From: an uncultured Muribaculaceae bacterium
Lineage (GTDB): Bacteria > Bacteroidota > Bacteroidia > Bacteroidales > Muribaculaceae
Reading direction: 5' to 3'
Assembly (NCBI GenBank): GCA_910587425.1
Contig: CAJUKU010000001.1
Location: 99,233-163,232, forward strand
DNA: 64,000 nucleotides
Below, one piece after another: positions 55,079-63,470 of the stretch. The position numbers and the translations under genes were made by a program. How positions within the stretch are numbered: position 1 is the first letter of the stretch; each line of letters opens with the position of its first letter. The notes below the pieces were generated by a model. That model was not told where the DNA came from. It did no database searches and saw only the letters and a list, made by a program, of their open reading frames with translations.

Positions 55079-56155
55079 ATGCAACAACCCGACTCCATTA
55101 CAGCCCAATCCAAACGCACACCATGGTGGCGCACAGCCGTGAAATACGGCATACCGCCGCTTATGACTATCGGGCTCTGCTGGCTGCTGTTCACCGGTGT
55201 TGACATGAAGGAGATGATCCGTATCATCCGAACGCAGTGCCATCTTGAGTGGATTCTCGCAGGTCTCGGAGTCTCGGTTTTCTCCCACATATTCCGCGCG
55301 ATGCGATGGGGGATCCAGCTAAAGGCACTCGACATACGTCCTCCATTATGGGTTCTTGTGCTCAGCATCTTCGGCACTTACGCGGCTAACCTTGTGCTCC
55401 CACGCCTCGGCGAACTGTGGCGCACGGGCTATATCGCAGAGCGGCAGAATGCGCCGTTCACCACTGTATTCGGCTCCATGATCTGCGACCGTTTGAGCGA
55501 CACTCTTACCGTACTGCTCATCACTCTGTTCACATTTGCGATAGCACATCCGCAGATAGCCGCCTATATCAACCAGAATCCCGATGCATACGCGGGCATA
55601 TTGCGCCTGCTAAGCTCCCCCTGGCTATGGAGCGCTATCGCCATAGCTGTCGCAGCTGCATGGTGGCTCTGCCGACGCTATCCCGACTCGAAGATCGTGA
55701 CAGTGGCACGCAATCTTATCATCGGCACATGGCAAGGATTTGCCGTAGTGGCGAAAATGCCCGGCAAAGGGAAATGGCTTCTGCTCACGGGGTTGATCTG
55801 GGGTTGCTACTTCGTTCAACTGTATCTCGCATTCTTCGCATTCCCGCTCACCGCACAGGTAGCACTGAAATATGGTGCCACAGCCGTGCTTGTATGCTTC
55901 GTACTGTCGAGTATAAGCATGGCGGTTCCGTCAAACGGCGGCATAGGTCCATATCAATGGGCGATCGTGTTCGGACTGAGCATGTATGCCTCCGGCGTGC
56001 CGGGGCTCACAAAAGAATACGCCACATCGTTTGCCAACATGGTGATGGGCTGCCAGACGCTGTTCCTCATCCTGCTCGGCATCATAACATTCATAGTAAT
56101 AGGCATCGACAAGCGCCGACGCCGCACAACATCTATTACCGATGAACGAAAATGA
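55079..56155 (+). CDS. Flippase-like (LPG synthase TM-type, UPF0104) membrane protein
   Basis: The 358-residue protein has about eight to nine transmembrane helices and the family segments VSVFSHIFRAMRWG, YAANLVLPRLGELWRTGYI, FGSMICDRLSDTLTVLLI and a late SSISMAVPSNGGIGPYQWAIVFG with its conserved Gly/Pro loop. Such proteins lack the synthase domain of MprF and are thought to move or modify lipids. The substrate is unknown. It overlaps the next gene by 14 nt. Confidence 0.85.
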   Translation: MQQPDSITAQSKRTPWWRTAVKYGIPPLMTIGLCWLLFTGVDMKEMIRIIRTQCHLEWILAGLGVSVFSHIFRAMRWGIQLKALDIRPPLWVLVLSIFGTYAANLVLPRLGELWRTGYIAERQNAPFTTVFGSMICDRLSDTLTVLLITLFTFAIAHPQIAAYINQNPDAYAGILRLLSSPWLWSAIAIAVAAAWWLCRRYPDSKIVTVARNLIIGTWQGFAVVAKMPGKGKWLLLTGLIWGCYFVQLYLAFFAFPLTAQVALKYGATAVLVCFVLSSISMAVPSNGGIGPYQWAIVFGLSMYASGVPGLTKEYATSFANMVMGCQTLFLILLGIITFIVIGIDKRRRRTTSITDERK

Positions 56156-56699
56156 AGAAAAAGAAGGTCTTGACCTCGACGGACAGGAACATGCCATAAC
56201 CGAAACCACACCAACGGCTGACAATTCAGAGACCGTCAGACATTCCGAAGGACCGGTCATTGATTTTTGCAAGTCCGAAGATAGCTCTGCCAAGCCATCG
56301 ACGACGGCAAATCCACGTCCGCGTCATAGAGGCAGGCGCTTCCTAACCATACTGATATTCATCGCAATTGCAGTGGGAGGGGTGGCATTCTATATCCAGT
56401 TCCTCAATCCATACGCTACCGAAGCACGCGCCACAGGCTACATAACATCAGTGGAAAAGCGAGGCATTTTCTTCAAGACCTATGAGGCTGAGATGATCAC
56501 GGAAGATTCGTTGACTGATACTGCAGGAGTCTACAACCGACCCATGACATTCTCCATCCCATCCGACTCCATAGCGCGTATCTTGCAGGACATGCAGGGA
56601 TCTCGGCAGTCTGTCACCGTGCTGTTCGAACGCTACAACGCCACACTTCCCTGGCGGGGTAACTCGAAGAACGTCATCACCGGAATCATTGACAGGTGA
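56142..56699 (+). CDS. Unknown single-pass membrane protein
   Basis: The 185-residue protein has an acidic disordered N-terminus (about 1-60), an Arg-rich stretch, one transmembrane helix at about 67-87, and an extracytoplasmic domain starting FLNPYATEARATGYITSVEKRG that is compact and beta-rich. I know no function. It overlaps the flippase-like gene by 14 nt, so the two are probably translated together and may act in one complex. No terminator is evident before the pfkA promoter. Confidence 0.68.
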   Translation: MNENEEKEGLDLDGQEHAITETTPTADNSETVRHSEGPVIDFCKSEDSSAKPSTTANPRPRHRGRRFLTILIFIAIAVGGVAFYIQFLNPYATEARATGYITSVEKRGIFFKTYEAEMITEDSLTDTAGVYNRPMTFSIPSDSIARILQDMQGSRQSVTVLFERYNATLPWRGNSKNVITGIIDR

Positions 56700-56777
56700 C
56701 CATATCCGCACAAAACGGAGAAGCGCCACGTTAACGTTCTTTCACTCGCCGCACGCCGCCAATCCGCCGTCAATCGT

Positions 56778-56785
56778 TAATTTTG
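56778..56785 (+). promoter_or_regulatory. -7 box for pfkA
   Basis: TAATTTTG lies about 80 nt upstream of the ATG at 56867. The -33 element is not conserved. Confidence 0.55.
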
Positions 56786-56866
56786 CAGTTTCAACCTGAT
56801 CCGGACACTGCACCGGATCTATAGAACGAAACAACTGACGTCAACATATCATAATTCCATCCTACT

Positions 56867-57847
56867 ATGTCAGAAATCAAATGCGTGGGCATACTCACCT
56901 CCGGAGGTGACGCTCCGGGAATGAATGCCGCAATCCGTGCCGTCACACGCTCGGCTATATTCAGCGGATTCAAGGTAAAAGGCATCTATCGCGGATACAA
57001 AGGCTTGATCTCCGATGAGATACAGGATTTCCGCACTCAGAACGTATCAAACATCATACAGATGGGTGGTACCATTCTGAAAACAGCACGCTGCCCTGAG
57101 TTTGCCACTCCTGAAGGACGCCAGCTCGCCTACGACAACCTCAAGCGCCATGAAATCGACGCGCTCGTGGTAATCGGTGGAGACGGATCGCTCACCGGAG
57201 CACGCATATTTGCCAACGAGTTCAATCTCCCCTGCATCGGACTCCCAGGAACCATCGATAACGACCTTTACGGCACAGACACCACTATCGGCTATGACAC
57301 CGCGCTCAACACTATAATGGAGTGTGTCGACAAAATCCGCGACACCGCCACCAGCCATGAGCGCCTGTTCTTCATTGAAGTCATGGGTCGTGATGCAGGC
57401 TTCCTCGCACTCAACGGCGCTATAGCATCAGGAGCGGAAGCTGCCATAATACCGGAGATCTCAACCGAGGTCGACCAGCTTGCCGAACTGATACAGAACG
57501 GATTCCGCAAGAGCAAGAACTCTTCGATAGTGCTCGTTGCCGAAAGCCCTGTCACCGGAGGAGCCATGGGTCTTGCCGACCGTGTGAAGAAAGAATACCC
57601 AGGTTACGACGTGCGTGTCTCGATCCTCGGACACCTGCAGCGTGGCGGATCACCCACAGCCCACGACCGCATACTTGCGTCGCGCATGGGAGCCGCTGCA
57701 ATCGATGCACTTCTCGAGGACCAGCGCAACGTAATGATCGGCATAGCCAACGATGAGATCGTCTACGTTCCTTTCAGCAAAGCTATCAAGAACGACAAAC
57801 CTATCAACCGCGCTCTGCTCGACACTCTCCGCCGACTCTCCATCTGA
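56867..57847 (+). CDS. pfkA: ATP-dependent 6-phosphofructokinase
   Basis: PfkA phosphorylates fructose 6-phosphate in glycolysis. The 326-residue protein has TSGGDAPGMNAAIRA for ATP binding, VVIGGDGSLTGA, the catalytic PGTIDNDLYGTD with the proton-acceptor Asp, and the substrate motif FIEVMGRDAG. The Gly in GGDGS and the Gly in PGTIDND are the residues expected in ATP-dependent, not pyrophosphate-dependent, enzymes. Its stop and the ATG of the next gene share one base. Confidence 0.96.
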   Translation: MSEIKCVGILTSGGDAPGMNAAIRAVTRSAIFSGFKVKGIYRGYKGLISDEIQDFRTQNVSNIIQMGGTILKTARCPEFATPEGRQLAYDNLKRHEIDALVVIGGDGSLTGARIFANEFNLPCIGLPGTIDNDLYGTDTTIGYDTALNTIMECVDKIRDTATSHERLFFIEVMGRDAGFLALNGAIASGAEAAIIPEISTEVDQLAELIQNGFRKSKNSSIVLVAESPVTGGAMGLADRVKKEYPGYDVRVSILGHLQRGGSPTAHDRILASRMGAAAIDALLEDQRNVMIGIANDEIVYVPFSKAIKNDKPINRALLDTLRRLSI

Positions 57848-59229
57848 TGAGCCGAACGCCGATACCGGAACAATTCCTGAAGATGATGGTCAGCTTAGAC
57901 CGTCAGGAGTTTGACGCCCTGCCTGCAGCACTCGATACCGAGCCTGAGGTGGGCGTCAGGCTTAACACGCGCAAGCCCTTCAGGATTACCTCCGACGCCG
58001 AACGGGTGGCTTGGTGCCCCACCGGGCTGCATCTCCCTGAGCGACCCTCATTCACATTTGACCCGCTGCTGCACCAGGGGGCATATTATGTTCAGGATCC
58101 ATCCTCGATGATCATGTGGCATGTGGCACGAATGATAGCCGATGAGTTCGGTCGCCCTGTCGCATGGCTCGATGCCTGTGCCGCACCTGGTGGAAAAACC
58201 ACTGCTGCAATCGATGCGCTTCCCGACGGCAGCGCCGTGGTGGCTAACGAATATGTAGCCGCACGTGCCGAGATTTTGCGCGAGAATCTTGCGAAATGGG
58301 GTTATCCGCTTGTCACCGTCACACAGGGCGACACCTCACGATTTTCCGGCATGGGTGAGATATTCGATGTCATAGCTGCCGATGTGCCCTGTTCAGGCGA
58401 GGGTATGATGCGCAAGGATGATGAAGCGCGCCGCCAGTGGACGCCACGACTCACCGAGCAGTGCGCCGCACTACAGCGCGAGATCGTCGGGAATCTCTGG
58501 AAGGCACTTCGCCCCGGCGGATACCTGATCTACAGCACCTGCACGCTCAACACAACCGAGAACGAGGAAAACGTAGCCTATTTCATAAATACGCTCGGTG
58601 CCGAGAATCCTGCGATTCCCGTGCCTGATGGGTGCGGTATAATGCAATCACTGTCGCCTGATGTCGCTGCATTGCGATTCACGCCAGGATGTGCGAGAGG
58701 CGAAGGACTTTTCATGGCGCTTCTACGCAAACCAGCCGATTCGGCGGCAGCAACACCGGCTGCAAAGACTCAGCGCCGGCGCGACAAAGCAATGGCAGCG
58801 TCACCGGCTGAGCACCCATGGCTCAACGCCCGGATAAAGGTCATAGAGCAGACCGATCAGAAAGGGAATGTGACGGTAACAGTCCCTACTCCTCTGCTCC
58901 CGCGCGAACTCTCACCGACATTGACGATCGGCGTGCGCAAGGGGCATGACATAATACCCTCCCAGCAGCTTGCACTATCCACCGCGCTGCGCCATGATGC
59001 ATTCCCGACTGCCGATGTCGACCGACAGACAGCCCTGCAATATCTCCGCCGTGAGACAGTCGCGTTGCCGGAAGGGACACCCCGCGGCATAGTACTGCTT
59101 AAGTATGCCGGACTGCCACTCGGTTTTGTCAAGAACCTCGGAAACCGCGCCAACAATCTTTACCCCGCCTCATGGCGCATACTCTCCCAGCTGCCCGATC
59201 CGCTACCAACATTACCGCTGAGCGAATGA
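57847..59229 (+). CDS. rRNA cytosine-C5 methyltransferase, NOL1/NOP2/Sun (RsmF-like)
   Basis: The 460-residue protein has the NOL1/NOP2/Sun order: VRLNTRKP, YYVQDPSSM, the SAM-binding DACAAPGGKTTAA, then VIAADVPCSGEGMMRKD with one catalytic cysteine and LIYSTCTLNTTENEENV with the second. The C-terminal third carries an RsmF-like PUA/ferredoxin-like module with LPEGTPRGIVLLKYAGLPLGF. It should methylate 16S rRNA cytosine(s) in the cytosol; the exact site is unproven. Its end overlaps birA as ATGA. Confidence 0.9.
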   Translation: MSRTPIPEQFLKMMVSLDRQEFDALPAALDTEPEVGVRLNTRKPFRITSDAERVAWCPTGLHLPERPSFTFDPLLHQGAYYVQDPSSMIMWHVARMIADEFGRPVAWLDACAAPGGKTTAAIDALPDGSAVVANEYVAARAEILRENLAKWGYPLVTVTQGDTSRFSGMGEIFDVIAADVPCSGEGMMRKDDEARRQWTPRLTEQCAALQREIVGNLWKALRPGGYLIYSTCTLNTTENEENVAYFINTLGAENPAIPVPDGCGIMQSLSPDVAALRFTPGCARGEGLFMALLRKPADSAAATPAAKTQRRRDKAMAASPAEHPWLNARIKVIEQTDQKGNVTVTVPTPLLPRELSPTLTIGVRKGHDIIPSQQLALSTALRHDAFPTADVDRQTALQYLRRETVALPEGTPRGIVLLKYAGLPLGFVKNLGNRANNLYPASWRILSQLPDPLPTLPLSE

Positions 59230-59996
59230 ATACAATCTTCATTGACACCACAACTTCCACCAACACATTGCTTGCCTCGATGGCTGAAACCGTCGAAGCG
59301 CCGACGATGCTCTACACCCGTTGCCAGAGCGCCGGGCGCGGACAACGCGGCAACAGTTGGGAGGCGGAACCGAGTGCCAACATCACATGCTCAGTGCTTC
59401 TTAGACCACGGTCAATTGAAGCCGCGCGGCAATTCGTCATCTCCGAAGCCGTAGCGCTTGCTGTAGCTTCGGTAACTCAGGATCTGCTACCCGGGTATAT
59501 CGTAACCGTAAAGTGGCCTAACGACATCTACGTCGGCAACCGCAAGATCTGCGGCATACTGATCGAAAATGCCATAAACGGGAGCAAAATAATCCGTTCA
59601 ATCGCCGGAATCGGGCTGAATGTCAATCAGCAGAGATTCACATCATCCGCCCCCAACCCGGTAAGCGTCTGCCAACTCACAGGCAAGTGCCACCCTCTGC
59701 AACCGGTACTTGCCGAACTCGCCAAAGCCATAGAGTATTATATCTGTATGGCTGAGACCACTCCGGAGGAAGTACATGCCGCATATCGCTCGCGCCTGTG
59801 GCGGGGCGAAGGAACCTACCTATGGCGCGATACCGCGACCGACCGTGTGTTCAAGGCATCGATCATCGATATACTGCCCGACGGTCCTATCGTAATGCGC
59901 ACCACCGAGGGCGAGACGCTCACCTTCGCATTCAAGGAGGTGGCACCTGTGATAACACTCAACAACAACGCCAACCCTATAAACCTCCCTTGCTGA
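59226..59996 (+). CDS. birA: Biotin-[acetyl-CoA-carboxylase] ligase (monofunctional)
   Basis: BirA attaches biotin to carboxylase subunits via biotinyl-AMP. A frame from 59172 lies inside the upstream gene. The ATG at 59226 overlaps its stop as ATGA and gives 256 residues. Key motifs are the biotin-binding loop SAGRGQRGNSWEAEP, VKWPNDIYVGNRKICGILIE with the catalytic lysine, and a C-terminal SH3-like domain. There is no N-terminal helix-turn-helix, so this is a class I ligase that cannot act as the biotin repressor. Confidence 0.94.
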   Translation: MNTIFIDTTTSTNTLLASMAETVEAPTMLYTRCQSAGRGQRGNSWEAEPSANITCSVLLRPRSIEAARQFVISEAVALAVASVTQDLLPGYIVTVKWPNDIYVGNRKICGILIENAINGSKIIRSIAGIGLNVNQQRFTSSAPNPVSVCQLTGKCHPLQPVLAELAKAIEYYICMAETTPEEVHAAYRSRLWRGEGTYLWRDTATDRVFKASIIDILPDGPIVMRTTEGETLTFAFKEVAPVITLNNNANPINLPC

Positions 59997-60021
59997 ATAA
60001 TCCCATAACGACACATCACTC

Positions 60022-61812
60022 ATGACCAACATACTCACACGTCTCATCACCCATCAGGCTCACCGTTACGGTGACCGGGAAGCTTACTCCGAACTTATCG
60101 ACGGAGAGTGGCGTTCCACATCATGGAACGATTTCAGCCATGAGGTAGACCGCTTCGCCGCGTCGCTCATAGCCCTCGGCATAAACGAGCTTGATGCGAT
60201 CGGCACATTCTCAGCCAATCGTCCGCAGATGATAATAGCCGATTTCGCGGCATTCTCACTCCGCGCCATTCCCATATCCATCTACTCTACCAGTTCGCAG
60301 GATCAGGTGAGCTACATCACTGCCGATGCCGGCATCTCACTCCTCTTCACCGGCGATGCTCAGCAATATGCTATAGCGCGCCAGGCAAAAGCCGTGAAGC
60401 GCATCGTGACGTTCGACCCCGATATCGAACTCGAGCCTGACGACACCACTACACTCACCTATGAGCAGTTCATAGAACTTGGCGATGCAGAGAATCCCGC
60501 AGTGATCGCCGAGATTGACCGCCGTAGCGCAGCCGCACTCCCGACCGACACCGCGGCAATAATCTACACCTCCGGTACAACAGGTGAACCTAAGGGAGCC
60601 GTGCTGCCTCACTCATGCTTCAACGCAGCTCTTGAGATACACCGCGAGAGGCTTACGATGCTCTCCGATGTCGATTCGTCGCTCTGCTTCCTGCCGCTCA
60701 GTCATATTTTTGAGCGCGCATGGACATACTTCTGTCTGTACACCGGTATGCGTGTCGCCGTCAACCGCGACCCACGCGAGATCCAGCGCTCACTACGCCA
60801 GGTGCGTCCCACATGCATGTGCTCCGTGCCTCGCTTCTGGGAGAAGGCTTACACTGCGATACAGGACCGTCTCGTGGAGGGATCCATATTCATGCGAATA
60901 CTCGCCACGGCTGCTCTATCGGTAGGCAGACGACGCAACCTTGAGTTCCGTCGTATCGGTCGCCGCCCCTCACGCTGGCTCGAGTTCCGCTACAAACTTT
61001 TCGAACGTTTTGTTTTCACACCGCTGAAAAAAGCCATCGGTGTGGAGCATGGCAATATTTTCCCCACCGCAGGAGCACCGCTTTCGCCAACAATCGTAGA
61101 GTTTTTCCAGTCGTGCGGCATAAACGTGCTCATTGGCTATGGACTGTCGGAGACCACGGCGACAGTCACCTGCTACCCTGCCGTCGGTTTTGAGATTGGC
61201 AGCGTCGGGACAGTTCTTCCCCGCATACAGGTGCGAATCGCCGAAGATGGCGAGATCCTCGTGAAGAGCCCTACCGTCATGTCGGGCTACCTGAACAAAC
61301 CGGAGGCTACAGCCAATGCGTTCACCCCCGACGGCTGGTTCCGCACAGGCGATGCCGGACGCATCGATGCCTCCGGCGCACTCATACTCACAGAGCGCAT
61401 CAAAGATCTTTTCAAGACCTCGAACGGTAAATATATCGCCCCTCAGGCACTCGAGAGCCGACTCGGCGAGGATAAATACATCGAGCAGGTAGCCGTGATC
61501 GGCGATCAACGGAAATACGTCACCGCTATAATAATACCCGCTTTCGACGCATTGCGTGAATACGCCGACCAACATGGAATCCGGTACCGCTCGCTTGATG
61601 ATCTTGTGCGCAACCCGCAGATACGCGACATGATGACGCAACGCATCGAGCACCTGCAGCGCGACATGGCGGGATTTGAGAAAATCAAGCGGTTCACTCT
61701 TCTGCCGAAAGCATTCACCATGGAGGCTGGCGAGCTCACAAACACGCTAAAGATAAAGCGCCCGGTAATAAACCGCCGCTATGCACGTGAGATCGAGGCT
61801 ATGTACGTCTGA
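60022..61812 (+). CDS. Long-chain acyl-CoA ligase (AMP-binding)
   Basis: The 596-residue protein belongs to the ANL adenylating family. Its motifs are IIYTSGTTGEPKGAVLPH (phosphate loop), VLIGYGLSETTATVTC, GWFRTGDAGRID, and the hinge region ERIKDLFKTSNGKYIAPQALE. It should activate fatty acids with ATP and CoA at the cytosolic face of the membrane. It starts 25 bp after birA and is convergent with ruvA, with a long hairpin between. Confidence 0.9.
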   Translation: MTNILTRLITHQAHRYGDREAYSELIDGEWRSTSWNDFSHEVDRFAASLIALGINELDAIGTFSANRPQMIIADFAAFSLRAIPISIYSTSSQDQVSYITADAGISLLFTGDAQQYAIARQAKAVKRIVTFDPDIELEPDDTTTLTYEQFIELGDAENPAVIAEIDRRSAAALPTDTAAIIYTSGTTGEPKGAVLPHSCFNAALEIHRERLTMLSDVDSSLCFLPLSHIFERAWTYFCLYTGMRVAVNRDPREIQRSLRQVRPTCMCSVPRFWEKAYTAIQDRLVEGSIFMRILATAALSVGRRRNLEFRRIGRRPSRWLEFRYKLFERFVFTPLKKAIGVEHGNIFPTAGAPLSPTIVEFFQSCGINVLIGYGLSETTATVTCYPAVGFEIGSVGTVLPRIQVRIAEDGEILVKSPTVMSGYLNKPEATANAFTPDGWFRTGDAGRIDASGALILTERIKDLFKTSNGKYIAPQALESRLGEDKYIEQVAVIGDQRKYVTAIIIPAFDALREYADQHGIRYRSLDDLVRNPQIRDMMTQRIEHLQRDMAGFEKIKRFTLLPKAFTMEAGELTNTLKIKRPVINRRYAREIEAMYV

Positions 61813-61835
61813 ACCTCAACACATGCCACCGCACC

Positions 61836-61880
61836 AAGGCGCGCTCTATGCGGAATCACATCATTCCGAGAGCGCGCTTT
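61836..61880 (+). terminator. Hairpin terminator after the acyl-CoA ligase gene
   Basis: GCGCGCTCT (61839-61847) pairs with 61869-61877, an inner CGGAAT/ATTCCG stem (61851-61856 with 61863-61868) stacks on it, and the outer AAG pairs with TTT. The right arm lies inside the 3' end of ruvA. The T-run is short. Confidence 0.6.
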
Positions 61881-62437
61881 ATCGCATCCTCCACCTTTAT
61901 ACCCGGCTCGGCGGCAAAAACCTTGTCGAGCACTTTCTGGGTGACAGGCTTCGGGAATCCGAGCATCACGAGCGCGGCAAGAGCCTCGTCGTAGACATCC
62001 GACTGCGCCGTTCCGGGAGTTTTAAACACATCGCCCGAAGGCTTTATCTTGTCGCGGAGATCCACGATTATGCGCTCGGCAGTCTTCGCACCGATACCTT
62101 TGACCCCTTTGAGACGGCGCACATCGGCTCCGACTATAACCTGTTCAAGCTCACGTGCGGGGATAGAGGAAAGAATCATCCGTGCTGTATTGGCGCCGAC
62201 TCCCGACACCCCTATCAGCGACCTGAACATCTGCCGCTCACGCTCCTCTACGAATCCAAAAAGCGTCCATGCATCCTCGCGGATAGCCTCATGTACAAAC
62301 AGACGCGCCTCGCTCTTTGCCTGCAATTCAGTGTAGGCGGTCAAGGTTATATTCACCATATATCCGACGCCGCCACATTCTATCACCGCATAAGCCGGGG
62401 TCAGCTCGGCTATCGGACCTCTAACATATTCGATCAT
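61856..62437 (-). CDS. ruvA: Holliday junction branch migration protein RuvA
   Basis: RuvA binds Holliday junctions and recruits the RuvB motor. The 193-residue protein has the N-terminal OB domain (MIEYVRGPIAEL, IECGGVGYMVNI), two helix-hairpin-helix motifs (LIGVSGVGANTARMIL and LKGVKGIGAKTAERIIVDL), and the short C-terminal domain III (about 145-193) that contacts RuvB. It is 21 bp downstream of the glycosyltransferase gene on the same strand, so probably in one transcript. Confidence 0.96.
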   Translation of the reverse strand: MIEYVRGPIAELTPAYAVIECGGVGYMVNITLTAYTELQAKSEARLFVHEAIREDAWTLFGFVEERERQMFRSLIGVSGVGANTARMILSSIPARELEQVIVGADVRRLKGVKGIGAKTAERIIVDLRDKIKPSGDVFKTPGTAQSDVYDEALAALVMLGFPKPVTQKVLDKVFAAEPGIKVEDAIKRALGMM

Positions 62438-62458
62438 AGTCTTAATATCAGTTCATAA

Positions 62459-63463
62459 TTAAATTCTCGGCACCGGCAGAAACCTGGATACCGCTGCACG
62501 CAAAGCGCTTATGCCACGGCGCAGCAACGCAGCCGTACCGGGGCGGGAAGCAGAAGCGGCACGACGTCCGGCGACCTCCCTCATCACCTCATCGATGCGC
62601 AACTCACAGCCAGCATAACGGCGCCAAGCGGCAGCGAGACGTTCCATGGTCGTCTCCGCATCCACACCATCAGCCATCAGCGCCACGGCAATACTGCAAT
62701 AGGCTCGCAGATAGGCGGTTGTCGCCTCCGGACGTGTCAGACGGAAATGCTCCATAAGGTGCTCACGTATATCCAGTGCGAGAAGCCATGCACGGTGATT
62801 GTCGCCGCTCCATATCCCACGGCTGTATCGGCGGTAGACCGCCATAGGTTGCCTCAGGTAGTGAGCCGTGCCACGCTCGGCATGAAGCGAGTGGAAAGCG
62901 TAGTCAAACAGTTTCACCTCCCTTATCCATTCCGGCAATTGCTCATAAGGGATGGCACGGTACATCACCGACAGATTGGTGATCACATTACCTCGAGCCA
63001 GATCCTCAAGCGTAAGGTCGGACTTCTGACGCGGATTGCTCAACGACAGCGTGCCGGTATCGGCATAATGATTGACGACACGGTGGAATGTCAGCGCGCA
63101 TTCAGGATGCGAGTCAAGCCATTCAGCCTGCCGTCGCAGCTTGTGGCGCGAGCACCAGTGATCGTCACCCTCGCATATCGCTATATACTCACCCCGGCAA
63201 CGGCTCCATGCGTCAAGAAAATTAGCCTGAAGTCCGAGGTTTTTCTCGCGCCTGACAAGCCGCACAATATCAGGATACTCCTGTTGCCACCGGGCGGCAC
63301 GTCCGGCTGTGCCGTCGGTCGATGCATCATCAGCCACCACAAGCTCAAAACGGAAAGGCGCGCGTTGCAACACGACACTGCGTATAGCCTCATCGATGGT
63401 CACCTCCTGATTGTAGGCGATCATTATCACGCTGACCTTCGGTGCTGTACTATCTGCCGTCAT
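62459..63463 (-). CDS. Family 2 glycosyltransferase
   Basis: The 334-residue protein has a GT-A fold: VSVIMIAYNQEVTIDEAI at the start, VVADDASTDGTAGRA for nucleotide-sugar binding, and the GEYIAICEGDDHWC acidic (DxD-like) motif. A GTG codon precedes the ATG at 63463; I use the ATG. The C-terminal part is Arg/Ala-rich with no transmembrane helix. The sugar and acceptor are unknown, though cell-surface glycan work is likely. It lies 7 bp after the dihydrolipoyl dehydrogenase stop, an odd functional neighbour. Confidence 0.87.
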   Translation of the reverse strand: MTADSTAPKVSVIMIAYNQEVTIDEAIRSVVLQRAPFRFELVVADDASTDGTAGRAARWQQEYPDIVRLVRREKNLGLQANFLDAWSRCRGEYIAICEGDDHWCSRHKLRRQAEWLDSHPECALTFHRVVNHYADTGTLSLSNPRQKSDLTLEDLARGNVITNLSVMYRAIPYEQLPEWIREVKLFDYAFHSLHAERGTAHYLRQPMAVYRRYSRGIWSGDNHRAWLLALDIREHLMEHFRLTRPEATTAYLRAYCSIAVALMADGVDAETTMERLAAAWRRYAGCELRIDEVMREVAGRRAASASRPGTAALLRRGISALRAAVSRFLPVPRI

Positions 63464-63470
63464 CACCTGA

